Counted from the first letter of the stretch, positions 48,018 to 59,060 are shown. The stretch: 64,000 bases of DNA from Cryptomeria japonica (GCF_030272615.1 NC_081411.1:211436744-211500743); one strand, 5' to 3'. Program-made: numbers and translations. The notes: generated by a model from the letters alone, not told the origin.

Positions 48018-49838
48018 TTGGTCACAGAAAGCTTCTATTATATGCCCGATGTCACTCGCTCTCAACAAAACAAGCAAAGCAAACCACAACCAAAATCAAG
48101 TATGGGTCGAATATTATCAAACCCTTTCGATTATACTAATCTGGGAGAAATAGAGATCACTAAGGAACTTCTCCAAGAATGTCAAGAAAACACCTACTTC
48201 CAAAAGCTTATGGAGAGACTCATAGAAGCTGACAAAGAAAAATATATTCTCATGTTAACAAGCAAAGTAGCTAGACTTCCTAAAGACTTCGATAATGAAA
48301 ACTTAAGGAAGGTTGATGAACAAATCTTTAGGATGAGGTCTCAAAATTATGCTTATCAAGAACAACAGAGAGAAGAAGAAACCTGTGACCCTAAAAACAT
48401 ACCTAAACAAAACATACGTGAACAAAACATACTTATACAACATAACATACCTAAACACAACCATGCTCCAATTAGGGATAATGAAAGGGAAGAACCTTTC
48501 CCTCGATGAACAAATGCACCTATGGTCGCTCTTACACAAAAAATCCAAATGCTGCAAAGAAAAATGCAAGACATGAAACAAGGGACCACAATACAATACT
48601 CCTTGGATGAAATTTGTCCTTATCCCTTTGACAAGAGATTAAACATGATACCTTTTCCCCCAAATTCAAACATACCCAAGTACGATAAATATGATGGTAA
48701 GAGTAATCCCCAAGATCATGTTTGGGAATTTTGTACCATAAGCCTTGAATTTTCTCACGATGATACTTATTTAATGAGGCTATTCCCAAGAAGTTTGGGA
48801 GGGAAAACAATAGAGTGGTTGTCTAAACTTACACCTCCCATCAAATCCTTTGATGAGTTGGTAAATAAATTTATCACACAATACTCCTATAATATTCAAC
48901 ATGTGATCACCATGTTGGATATATGTAATACCAAACAGAAAAACAATGAAACATTCATGGTGTTTCTTCAACTTTGGAGATGTATGGTTTCGAGGTATCC
49001 TTAAGATGTGCCTAAAAAAGAAAAGATGGAGATCTTTATCAACAATCTAAATAGTGAGATGAGTTATCTACTCAAGCTCCAGTGCATACCGTCTTTTGCC
49101 AAGTTGATCAAAAATGGAATCCAAGTAGAGGAAGCATGTATCAAGAAAGCAATGTTGAAGTTCTTTAAGGAAGGAACTAATTCATCCAACACTCACATTA
49201 AGAACCAAAAAAACAACAACACTTTAGACAAATCCACATTCTAGACTAGAAACAAAAACATTGTTAATAAGGGAGGAACTGATGCTAATGATATGAAGTC
49301 CAAACAACCAGTATTGGCTTTATCAGGTAATCCGCAAGCTAACAAGAATCAAAAGGGTGTTAACCAAGGCTCTAACACTTATCCACAAAATACAAATCAG
49401 GGACCTTCAAATGCAAATACCAACAACAATACCCAAACCAACAACAACACCAATCAAGGGAATAATCCAAATCAAAGAGGTAATAGAAACAATTTCCCAA
49501 ATAGATGCATCTACACACCATTGGGGAATTCCTTAGAATCGTCATTCCGAGAACTCCTAGCAAACAAGATTATCACATTGCCAACAATAAACAATTTCGA
49601 ACCCCAGATCAAACCATCTTGGTGGAATGACTTGCATTTCTGTGATTTTCATCGAAACAAAGGACATCACACAAATGAGTGCACGAGGCTCAAAAAAATT
49701 GTTCAAGACATGATAGATAGAGGTGATTTAATGGTTGATGGTTTTAAAATGAATGGTGATCATGATGCTTTTAAAAATACTCTTCCAAATTACAACAATA
49801 AAGGAGCTTCATCATCAAACGATACACGGGGAGCTTGA
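48018..49838 (+). pseudogene. Gypsy gag (element E)
   Basis: One continuous frame, interrupted only by stops at 48507 (TGA), 49002 (TAA) and 49242 (TAG). N-terminal part is charged (MPDVTRSQQNKQSKPQPKSS). The retrotransposon gag domain follows at about 48640-49240: FPPNSNIPKYDKYDGKSNPQ, LMRLFPRSLGGKTIEWLSKL, NNETFMVFLQLWRCMVSRYP. An Asn/Gln-rich tract (49300-49480) precedes a HCXXH-like motif CDFHRNKGHHTNEC (about 49640). Without the three stops it would be about 600 codons. It forms the particle shell. Confidence 0.88.
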
Positions 49839-50061
49839 ATAAATCATCTATACAATAACACTATCAATCACATATCAACAAAGGATAATCAGATAAATGT
49901 CATAAAGATTAAAGATAGACAAGATCATACATCAATCAATGTGACAACCAGAGCTTTTGAATATGTCTTGAAAGGGCATACATCAACATCAACCACTATC
50001 CCCAAGACTCGATATGATTTGGTAAGTCAACTGCGAAGAACTCCTGCTCAGATATCCATAC

Positions 50062-50990
50062 TTGAGTTACTCAAACTTTCGCCAAAACATAAGGATAGTT
50101 GAAACAAATGTGCCTCAAGATCTGGATATTGACAAATTTCAAGGCATGGTGGCTCATATGACACAGCCTCATAATCTCACCTTTTTCAAACATGATAATA
50201 TTTTTTTGAGCCATCCACATAATACTCCCCTTCATATTGAAGTCTTAGCCTACAAACGTCGAGTTAAAAGAGTATTAACAGATGGAGGAGCTGGTCTCAA
50301 TATCTGTACCTTAAAACATATTTGTGCATTAGGCTTCTCTGAACAATCTATTGATCCATACAAAAGGATCACCATCAAGGCATATGATGATGAAGAAAGA
50401 TCATCCAAGGGAACAGTGATACTACCTATTCAGGTTGGACCGATATAACGGGACACTATGTGCCAAGTCTTAGACATAGACTTAACATATAATATTTTGT
50501 TGGGTCATCCATGGATACATGAGATGCAAGTAGTGTTGTCAACCTACCATCAGTGTGTCAAATTCCCATATAATGGACAAGATATTTCCATCTCTGCAGA
50601 CAATAACCCCTTTCAACATTGCAATGCTATGGGGGTAGCTCAAGACAGCTTGGTTCCACACAATAGGGAAGCCCAAACTTCCTCAGCACCAGATCATCAT
50701 CAAGAAAAGATCAAATCTTTATCCATGGATTTCAAACAAAAGATGAAAATCAAAGAGCAAGGCATGGGAGAATACTCTTTTGAACCCATGTGTTTATCCA
50801 AATTGCTAGCATCACCAAAATATCATGGACAACCTTTTGCATTGACACATCAAGTAACAAAGCCCATCACCAAGTTTGATGGAAAATTTATTCAATGGGG
50901 CACACTAGCACATGAATTAGAAGAGAAAGACATCCTTAGTTGGCTATACAAGGATGAGGGAGAAGTCAGAGTTGCTACTATGTAGGTATC
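50062..50990 (+). pseudogene. Gypsy protease region (element E)
   Basis: Frame shifted by one relative to gag. VLTDGGAGLNICTLKHICAL carries the Asp of the retropepsin site (DGGAG form, about 50278). ITIKAYDDEERSSKGTVILP and then, after one TAA at 50446, LDIDLTYNILLGHPWIHEMQ complete the fold, the latter holding the conserved ILLGHPW stretch. Ends at a TAG (50983). It would process the polyprotein. Confidence 0.8.
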
Positions 50991-50999
50991 CATACCAAC

Positions 51000-52230
51000 A
51001 CAATAGTATGGAAAAGGATTCTTAATCATGCAACAGATGGGATACAACGGAAAAGGACCTATAGGCAAGAGACAAGAAGGCATTATAGAATCACTAGACC
51101 CTCCTTCACAGTTTTCTTGAGACAAAACAAGACTGGGATATGGACACAGCATACCCCCGAGGTAGAAACAAAATCAATATCAAAAACCTCAGTGGAAAGA
51201 AAAGAAGAAATGCAACGAAGACTCATGGCAAGAGGCACTACACCAAGAAGTAGAAACAACAGGAAAAGAGAAAGAACACCAGGAAAAGAAAAATGACAAG
51301 AGGAGATAAACATTCAAAAGGAAGAAGCATATTACGAGGAAGTGCACCATGTTCAAGAACCTATTCAAAACAAGGCATAATCACCTCTTGAGAAAATAAC
51401 TACTCCCTAAGGAGAAATAGTGTATGAACAAATGCAAAGGGTACAGGCACGCTCTGATTTGGAATCTGAGAAAACTACAAGACTGGTCTCAATTATTGGG
51501 AATCTCTTTTCACCCTACAACATACCTATCCACAACACTAAGAGACTCTGGGATAGTACTTCTAAAACTGATTCTAATGACTATGAATGGGGCAATTGTT
51601 CAAATGTTAATGAAGATGTCTCTGAAGGTTCTATTCATACACCCCTTTCTTAGGAAGGACAAGGCACAAAGTCTCGATTACTTGAATTCGGTCCACAACA
51701 TATTTACGAAGCTAAGGAAAATGAGTAGCAGCACTACGAGCAAGTTTGCATGGAAGATGATACCATCAAAGACCTTGAGTGACCTTGACCATATCATTAA
51801 CCTACCCAATACCCTAGACAACTCTAACAATACCTCTATCATGACAATTACCACAACCGACCTCGACCCACCAAATGACTCTTTACCGCTTGTATTTCCT
51901 AATTTGATAGTCTGGGATGAACCTGAACACCATGACATACCTATTTTCCCAGATGATGAATCCATTGTCCATTACCTATGTACTGTCAACCCAAGAACAA
52001 ACTCTACCAGCCAACAAAATAATGATATCTACGATCGGGAGGGTTCCAAGTCTCTCAGTCACAAAAATGAAAGAAACAAAGAATCTAATGCTAAAAAACA
52101 GTCAATGGCAACAGTAGATCACAAAACAGTGAAAATAAATGATGCATCTGAGGGTGAAAATCTTTTAAAGGTGCCTAAGGATGAGAGACTTGACACTCTT
52201 CCTTAACACTATCAGGAGAGATCACCCATA
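51000..52230 (+). pseudogene. Protease-RT linker of Gypsy E
   Basis: Degenerate polyprotein linker. The open frame at 51424-52206 reads KLRKMSSSTTSKFAWKMIPS and an acidic, Pro/Asn-rich part including LIVWDEPEHHDIPIFPDDES. No enzyme domain recognised. Several frames are used, so frameshifts have accumulated. Confidence 0.55.
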
Positions 52231-53093
52231 TTGATTGAGCCCACTCAATCAATCAACATTTGTATAGAAGAAGCAGCTAAAAACATACACCTAGCAAAAT
52301 CTTTGACAAAAGAAGGAAAAACAGAGTTTATCAAATTCTTCAAAGAAAAGAAAATCAATTTTTCTTGGTCCTATGTTGATATGCCCAGAATAGATCCAAA
52401 CATAATCATGCATCATTTATCTATTGCTCTAGGAGCTAAACCAATCAAACAGAAGTTAAGAAAGATGAATCCACATGTAGCATTAATGGTCAAATCTAAA
52501 CCAAAGAAGTTTTTAGACATCGAATTCATTAGACCTATAGACTATGTTGAATGGATCTCAAAAATTGTACCAGCTTTAAAACTAGATGGAAGAATCAAAA
52601 TATGCAAGATTTTAGAGATGTCAACAAAGTCTATCCAAAGGATGACTTTCCTTTGCCCAACATCGACATAATTATAGACCTCACAGCAAGCCATGCAATG
52701 CTATCATTAATGGATGGTTTCTCTAGCTATAATCAAATCAAGATAGCTCCAGAGGATCAAGATAAAATGACGTTCACCTATCCTTGGGGAACGTATTGTT
52801 GGAATGTCATGTCTTTTGGCTTGAAGAATATTGGGGCAACTTATCAAAGAGCAATAACGGTAATCTTTCATGATATGATGCATACCTTTATAGAGGACTA
52901 TGTGGATGATTTACTAGCTAAGTCATTCACCCAAGCAGAACATATGGGCATATTAGATAAAATCTTTCAAAGATTTGAGAAATTCCAAGTTAGGCTAAAC
53001 CCTAAGAAGTGTGTCTTCGGGGTAACATCGGGCAAATTATTAGCCTACATTGTGTCAGCAAAAGGCATTGAAGTAGATCCAGTAAAGGTATAG
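52231..53093 (+). pseudogene. Gypsy reverse transcriptase (element E)
   Basis: The N-terminal part (52231-52560: FKEKKINFSWSYVDMPRIDP, IKQKLRKMNPHVALMVKSK) is one frame away from the rest. From 52560: FPLPNIDIIIDLTASHAMLS, LMDGFSSYNQIKIAPEDQDK, MSFGLKNIGATYQRAITVIF, and EDYVDDLLAKS with the catalytic YVDD intact. RLNPKKCVFGVTSGKLL follows. So the active centre is well kept but a frameshift near 52560 and later stops break it. Confidence 0.92.
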
Positions 53094-53735
53094 GCCATCA
53101 TGGAGATTCCACCTCCTAGGAAAATTAGTCAACTCAGATCTCTACGGAGATGGCTACAGTCAATCAGGCAATTCATAGCCCAACTAGCAGATAAAAGTTT
53201 ACCATTCAATCATCTACTACATAAGAACATACAATTCAGATGGGAAGCCAAGTGTGCGGAATCATTCTATCAAATCAAGCAATATCTAATGAATCCACCA
53301 GTTCTAGTACCACCAATAGTAGGAAAGGTGATCATTCTCTACATATCAACAATGAACATATCATTGGGGGCATTGTTAGCATAACAAGATCAAGAAGGAA
53401 AGGAATGAGCTATATATTACATTAGTAGAACATTAAATGGATATGAGTTTATTTACACATTAAGAAGGCTTGTTTAGCTGTAGTCTTCGCCTCTCAAAAG
53501 TTATGACATTACATGCTAGCTCACACAATCAAGCTGGTAGCAAAAAATGAACCTCTCAAGTACTTACTCAGCAAAGCAGCTCTCATCGGTCGACTGGCTA
53601 AATGGGTCATGATTCTTAGTGAGTTTGATATCCAGTACATAGAGCGTCAAGCTATCAAGGGACAAGTAATTGCAGATCAATTAGCTGAAGCACCATTACC
53701 AGATAAGAAACCAATGTAGGTAGAATTTCTAGATA
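53094..53735 (+). pseudogene. Gypsy RNase H, first domain (element E)
   Basis: ISQLRSLRRWLQSIRQFIAQ is the RT-RNase H connection; IILYISTMNISLGALLA opens the RNase H with Ser where a catalytic Asp is usual (ISTM). Stops near 53384 and 53407 and a frameshift; LKYLLSKAALIGRLAKWVMI and VIADQLAEAPLPDKKPM close the domain. Confidence 0.8.
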
Positions 53736-53738
53736 GGA

Positions 53739-54163
53739 ATGTCCTTACTGTTACACTCAAGCAATGGACCCTGTACTTTGATGGTTCCTATACACAACAT
53801 GGCTCAGGTGTTGGCATCTTGTTCATCACCCCTGAAGAACACACCATTCCAAGATCGTATAGACTCATGTTTCCATGCACCAATAGCATCACTGAGTATG
53901 AAGCCTTGGTCACAAGAATCAAAATGGTTGTAGAATGGAGAATTATGAAACTAAAAGTCTATGGAGATTCCCAACTAGTTATAAATAAGATCAATAATGA
54001 ATATCAGGCCAAAGATGACAAGTTGATGCCATACAAAAGAATAGTAGATAACTTCAAACAGTGCTTTATACATATCACCTTTGAGAAAATACCAAGGTTG
54101 GACAATAGAGTGGCTGATGCAATGGCTACTATCACTTCACTGCTACAAATTCCAGAGCAATAG
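53739..54163 (+). pseudogene. Second, archaeal-type RNase H of Gypsy E
   Basis: WTLYFDGSYTQHGSGVGILF begins the domain in one frame; it goes on as NSITEYEALVTRIKMVVEWR, LKVYGDSQLVINKINNEYQA and RLDNRVADAMA. Acidic catalytic positions D (FDGS), E (TEYEA), D (YGDSQ) and D (RLDNRVADA) are all visible. This extra RVT_3-type RNase H lies between the usual one and integrase and places E in the Tat lineage. One frameshift near 53810. Confidence 0.88.
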
Positions 54164-55515
54164 ATTCATTATGAGTTCTTGGTAGAGCAATTGTTTTCCC
54201 CAGCCTATGACAATTTTGCATCCCATTTTATCTATATGCCTTAAACGGTTCCAACTCTCCTTTATATGGGACAATTTATGAGTACCTTAAAACCAATACC
54301 CTACCCATTGACTTATCTCATAATCAAAAATACAATTTTATTGGGAAAGCTGCCCGTTATACTTTAACTATTGATACTCTTTACCATCGAGGTCTAAATG
54401 GTACTCTTCTTCATTGCCTTGATCGTAATGAATCTTACTCTTCTTTACATGAGATTCATGAGGGTATTTGTGGTATGCATTCAAGTGGTCCTACTCTTGC
54501 TAAAAAACTTCTGAGAATGGGATATTATTGGACGACAATGGAGAAAGACTCTTATCAATTTGCAAAGAAATGTTCTAAGTGCCAAGTCCATGGCAATCTT
54601 ATCCATGCACTAGCACAAGAGTTGCAACCATTTACAACACTATGGCCTTTCTGTTAGTGGGGACTTGATTTAGTAGGGAAAATCCATCCTTCCTCTTCAA
54701 ATGGACACAAGTTCATTATCACTGCAACAAAGTATTTCACAAAATGGATTGAATCAGTCCCACTGACCACGGTAACTGAAAAGCAAATTGCCTCATTTAT
54801 TCTCAATTATTTAATTTGCAGATATGACATTCCCAGTTCCAGCATAACAAATAATGGGCATCCTTTCAAAAATCAAGATGTGCAAGAACTATGTGAGTAA
54901 TTCAAAATCCAACATCATTTTTCTACACCTTACTACCCACAGGGGAATGGTCAGGCCGAGACATCAAATAAAACAATCTTGAAAATCCTAAAGAAGACAA
55001 TAAATGATGGAGGTAAAGATTGGCATGTACAAATCAATCTGACACTTTGGGCATATAGGACTAGCATCAGGACACCTACAGGAGCTATGCCATATTCATT
55101 GGTGTATGGATCAGAAGCAATTTTACCCCTGGAGGTAGAAATCTCATCACTCAGAGTATCTTTAAAAGGCCTCATACCAGATGAGGAGTATCAGGTAAAC
55201 AGATTACAAGGACTAGAGCTTCTGGATGAAAAATGAAAACATGCCTATGATCATATCAAAACATACCAGCAGCGCATGTGCAAAAGCTACAACCACAAAG
55301 TCATCCCTAGGATTTTTAAAATCGGTGATCTCGTACTCAAAGAAAATCCCAAAAATCAATAGGATCGAGAAAAGAAGGGGAAGTTTGAACCTAATTAGTT
55401 AGGTCCCTATGTTATCATATCAACCTATGGATTAGGTGCATATCAACTAACAACTTTAGAGGGTGATGTGCTCAAATAACCAACCAACAACATACATCTA
55501 ATGAAATTCTATACT
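54164..55515 (+). pseudogene. Gypsy integrase (element E)
   Basis: The zinc region is HSSGPTLAKKLLRMGYYWTT ... CSKCQVHG. After a TAG (54655) the core follows: WGLDLVGKIHPSSSNGHK (first Asp), then SITNNGHPFKNQ, where the second catalytic Asp is Asn, then YYPQGNGQAETSNK (Glu kept). NLTLWAYRTSIRTPTGAMPY and SLVYGSEAILPLEVEI follow, and a C-terminal chromodomain-less tail with GPYVI near 55410. Stops at 54655, 54898 and 55234. Integration would not be possible with the Asn and the stops. Confidence 0.9.
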
Positions 55516-55539
55516 TAAGTGGCCTAATGCATAGAAAAA

Positions 55540-55563
55540 GTGAAAAAAAAAAAAAAAAAAAAA
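55540..55563 (+). repeat. Poly-A run
   Basis: A run of about 24 A bases just after the pol end. Confidence 0.8.
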
Positions 55564-55839
55564 AAGATGCAATAAAAACAAGTGATTAAAACCTGGCAAC
55601 AGGCACTATTTGTGAGGGAAAAACTCCTCTATCTATCATTACTCATATCTTTTTGCATCCGAATTCTGTTATCCTTGATTTTAGCACGGTTAAAATCATG
55701 AGGCAACCCTATGAAACTGGTCCGTTTCGTGCCTCACGTCCTCTGGGAAAGGTTGATTGACTCCGTCAGTTAGCCTCTTTTGCTTTTCATCTTTTGTTTT
55801 TCTCATTTTCTCATTTTTTTAGATTTTGCAGTTTTTCCT

Positions 55840-56640
55840 GTAGGTCAGACTTTAAAGTTCAACTTGCAGGGTGTTTAAAGTCTGATGTGCAATGTTTTGG
55901 CAATCTTCTCTGCAAATCAGACTTTAAAGTCCGACCTGCAGGGTTTTTCTTTCTTAGAATTGCACATTGGACTTTAAAGTCCGATGTGCAATGTTTTGGT
56001 TCTTTCCCTGCAGATCGGACTTTAAAGTCCGACCCGCAGGTAGTTCTTTTCCTGCAGAGTAGACTTTAAAGTCTGACCTATAGGTAGTTCTTTTATTGCA
56101 GAGTGGACTTTAAAGTCTGACCTATAGGGACTTTTCCCTTACACATCTGACTTTAAAGTCCGATGTGTAGTTTAGCAAGAAGGAAGTTGCATGTTGGACT
56201 TTAAAGTCTGACTTGCAAGGAGTCTTTTCCTGCATGAATATTTTTGTTTCAATTTCCCAAGGTCCATGTGCAAGTTGGGGAATTTTTCCCGACCTGCAGG
56301 TCTAAGTGCAGGTCAGGGAATTTTTACCGACCTGCAAGTTTGCCTATGTGCAGATTGGGGAATTTTTCTCAAACTTCAAGTTAAGTTTTGCCCTTCTCGC
56401 ATATCGGACTTTAAATTCTGATATGCAATCTTTGATTGATTTTCTTTGCACATCAGACTTTAAAGTTCGATGTGCGAATTTTGAGTTTCCTTCCCAGGTT
56501 GCAGATCAGACTTTAAAGTCTAACTTGTGTATGATGTTGCTTGTAAAGTTTTTCCCTTGCAGATCAGACTTTAAAGCCCGACTTGCGTATGATATTGTTT
56601 GAACTTGCAGTTCGGACTTTAAAGTCTGACCTGCAAGTTT
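55840..56640. repeat. Array of palindromes with core GACTTTAAAGTC
   Basis: About fourteen copies at 55848, 55871, 55920, 55970, 56018, 56062, 56106, 56149, 56197, 56407, 56456, 56509, 56567 and 56615; eight match GACTTTAAAGTC exactly. One is an 18-bp perfect palindrome (TCGGACTTTAAAGTCCGA at 56015-56032). Two arm types alternate: GCAGGTC..GACCTGC and GCACATC..GATGTGC. Most copies lie 40-60 bases apart, with gaps of 210 bases after 56197 and 23 bases between the first two. Confidence 0.85.
56262..56380. repeat. Three palindromes with core GGGAATTTTTCCC
   Basis: GTTGGGGAATTTTTCCCGACC at 56274, GTCAGGGAATTTTTACCGACC at 56312 and GATTGGGGAATTTTTCTC at 56353. They have the same CTGCAGG/GCAGGTC-type arms as the neighbouring array. 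Confidence 0.7.
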
Positions 56641-56695
56641 TTCTCTTTTTTGTCTCCTAAGTCATTTTTCTGACTCCTGTTTCTTGTTCTAATTG

Positions 56696-56872
56696 ATGAA
56701 ATTTGCTAGTCTAATGGTGATCATTTTCAAAACACTAGTGATCCATGTTGAAATGTTCGAGCTCTCTCCCAGCAAATCGACAAAGAAAAGAATATGGGCT
56801 GATAAGATTGCTGATATGGCGCTAGACAAAGCTAAGATGCAAGCCGCTTTAGCTCAGTTTGAAGAATTTTAG
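56696..56872 (+). other. Short charged open frame, unassigned
   Basis: 58 codons from the first ATG at 56696, ending with TAG; a few codons further the same frame continues to a TAA at 56902. From the ATG at 56753 it is rich in Lys, Ala and Glu: SPSKSTKKRIWADKIADMAL, then an amphipathic-looking KMQAALAQFEEF. I recognise no family. It lies between the palindrome array and the TATA box, so it may be a captured or element-encoded small protein, or chance. Confidence 0.25.
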
Positions 56873-57060
56873 AAATCCAATGAGGAGGAGAAAGACGAAT
56901 AAAGTGTCCTCTTTTTGACACTTTCTTTTCATGTAGTTGCATTGTTAGATGCTGCAATTTTTCTCCCAGCTACATATTTTCTTTCTGCTGAAGTTGTAGT
57001 CAAGTGGGACTGTGTAGTTGAATTAGTCAACTGTGCCCACATTTTTCTCCAACATTTTCC

Positions 57061-57182
57061 TATATAAGGAGGACCCTCATTTGTAAAGAAGGATATTTTT
57101 GGCAATGTAACAAAATTCTGCCAGTTTGTATGTGCACTCTAAGACTTTGAGTTTAGATGTAAATCAAATTCTTTTCAATAAA
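57061..57182 (+). promoter_or_regulatory. TATA box and AATAAA signal, LTR-like
   Basis: TATATAAGG (57061-57069) and AATAAA (57177-57182) in the same orientation as E, consistent with a short retrotransposon R region. Confidence 0.45.
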
Positions 57183-57199
57183 AGAGGCAAGTTGTGTTG

Positions 57200-57575
57200 A
57201 GACTTTGTGCCAATTCAAATTGTTATGTGATGACATTTTCTAGAGTTGATTGTGAGTTCTATTCTATTGTGAAAGAGGGATTTAAATTCTATCTTGCAGA
57301 CTTTGAGCTGCTAATTGTATTTAGAGTTATATGTTTGGTTTTTAGATTTGGTCTTGTAGACTTTGAGCTGCTTACCATATCTGAAACTAGTGTGGAAAGC
57401 TAAAGTGGGAAGATAGCTTGTAGACTTTGTGCTGCTTCTATTTTTAAGACTTGTGCATGTGATTTGAAGGGCATCATATAGTTAGGCTTTGAGCTGCTAC
57501 ATATTGTGCTTAGTTAGAAGAAAATTATCTAAAAAGGTTGATAGGAGAATAGATAGTTGAAGACTGTGAGCTTTC
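57200..57575 (+). repeat. Degenerate 62-bp repeat with AGACTTTGAGCTGCT
   Basis: Copies near 57199, 57298, 57358, 57422, 57485 and 57560. The four central copies are about 60-64 bases apart. Confidence 0.55.
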
Positions 57576-57900
57576 TTTCTATTTTTCCGTCTCGGGGAAG
57601 TGACGGAGATCTTTGTGCCTTCATGGAAACTTTGCTTCCCTTTTTGTTCCAAAAATCCTACAAAGAAATCTCATTTCTGTATTTGTTATTTATTTCCAGT
57701 TGCTACTACTTTTTTATGAAGAGAAAAGAGTATAGTTTTTCTTGAAAGAAGAAGAAAGACTATTGTCCCACCCATATTAGATTAGTTTAGTTTGTAGATA
57801 GGGGGAGCCTTCCCTTAATTAGGAGATTTTTACTCACACATTGTGGTTGAAGCCACAATTTTGTATATTTCCCCAAGTGTACAAAATTTTTTTCTAACAA

Positions 57901-58975
57901 ATTCAAAGCTAATGACCATCGCCCAACACTTTATAGGCAGCATTATCCTGGACATACTTAGCATAGTCATTGTCCTTCCTTATTTGAAGATCAGTTCATT
58001 ATATCCCACCATGGCTTGGTAATCACTGTAAATATCCACATCGATCAATATCTATAGCTAGGGGCAGCATTCACTTGACTTCAAGCATTCCAACAACAAG
58101 CAAACAAGAATCACAACACACTAAGAAAATCCTGTCAACAACAACTCATCAGCCATGAAAAACAAAACACTGATCCAATTAACAACTTCAACACACACAT
58201 GATGGATGATTTTCTGAATTATAATTTTTTTACATCTCATATGAAGTTTTGACTATTTTGCACTTCAAATTGTTGAAACATTGGATCTCTTTAATTTCTC
58301 AACAATGCATCGAGCTAGAGAAAATCGTAGGGGAGTCTAATACTTTTTTGGGGGTTTTCTGTCTATGACGCGATCACTTATACTGTTCAAATTTTGTATT
58401 GAGACGTGATTGGAAACATATCACTGAAGACATTATTCTACTTTGCGCATACAAATGGTTAAATCTTGTCTATTTATACGCAAGCAATACTCAGGTCATC
58501 TTGGTTTAATTATACCTCAACTCTTGAGCCATCTTGCAATATCAAAATCCATGTACATTTTAATCAGGTCACTATGGTTCAATTATACCATTATTCTTGT
58601 ATAAACTCCGATTATATCAAAAGCTCAATGATGATAAACAAAAAAGAAAAAAACATGTGACTACACAGGAATGACAATGAGAAAAAGAGGGTAATCAATT
58701 GTTGCATATCATTTTAATCTGGCATTTAGCTGCACATCATCTTAAACCTTGCATTACAACCACATCATTATCATACATCTCATTTTCAAGATACATCTCA
58801 CATCATCCATCAACAAAATAAAGATGCGTAAAGCATCATCATATTTTCATCTTTATCACTCATACATCATAATCGAAATCAAAAGCATTACCATCTAAGC
58901 ATTAAATCATCATCACCACAACATCATATCAATACATATCATCATCCATAATGCATCACATGTAAATCAGAGAAA
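57901..58975. other. AT-rich non-coding DNA
   Basis: No gene or known repeat family seen. The right part (58720-58975) is rich in CATCAT/ATCATC words, like a decayed trinucleotide microsatellite. Confidence 0.5.
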
Positions 58976-58977
58976 TC

Positions 58978-58982
<5 letters not shown>

Positions 58983-59030
<48 letters not shown>

Positions 59031-59059
59031 CAGTACTATATATATATATATATATATAT
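58983..59059. repeat. (TA)n microsatellite, two blocks
   Basis: Pure TA runs at about 58983-59025 and 59037-59059, separated by GAAATCAGTAC, a phrase that also precedes the first block. Confidence 0.9.
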
Positions 59060-59060
59060 C

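Larger units (their letters stand above)
43630..57900 (+). mobile_element. Gypsy retrotransposon E, Tat-like (dual RNase H)
   Basis: 5' LTR-like 43630-45082, primer site near 45087, 2.9-kb leader, gag (48018), protease, RT, RNase H, a second RNase H domain (53739-54163), integrase (54475-55515), then a 2.4-kb 3' non-coding region. The second, archaeal-type RNase H between RNase H and integrase is the mark of the plant Tat lineage. No copy of the 5' LTR is visible at the right end, so the right boundary is uncertain. Confidence 0.8.
55516..57900 (+). other. 3' non-coding region of Gypsy E
   Basis: 2.4 kb. In order: a poly-A run (55540-55563), a palindrome-rich array (55840-56640), a short charged frame (56696-56872), a TATA box (57061-57069), an AATAAA (57177-57182), a degenerate 62-bp repeat (57200-57575) and a purine tract (57796-57810). 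The TATA and AATAAA lie 116 bases apart, as in an LTR R region, but no partner copy is seen. Confidence 0.55.

Noticed and set aside
51083-51313. Hydrophobic minus-strand frame that looks like a membrane protein
   Set aside because: It is antisense to the A-rich Gypsy linker; T-rich complements read as hydrophobic residues.
55794-56602. Open frames across the palindrome array (91 and 98 codons)
   Set aside because: Their repeated SDFKV/TLKSD phrases are just the translation of GACTTTAAAGTC; the same repeat reads in several frames.
55840-56640. CRISPR-like array
   Set aside because: The palindromic units have irregular spacing and variable arms, spacers are not of uniform length, and the setting is a plant Gypsy element with no cas genes.
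43630-57900. 43630-45082 and 56640-57900 as an LTR pair
   Set aside because: Both have a TATA box followed by a CCCTCATT phrase, but the rest does not align by eye.
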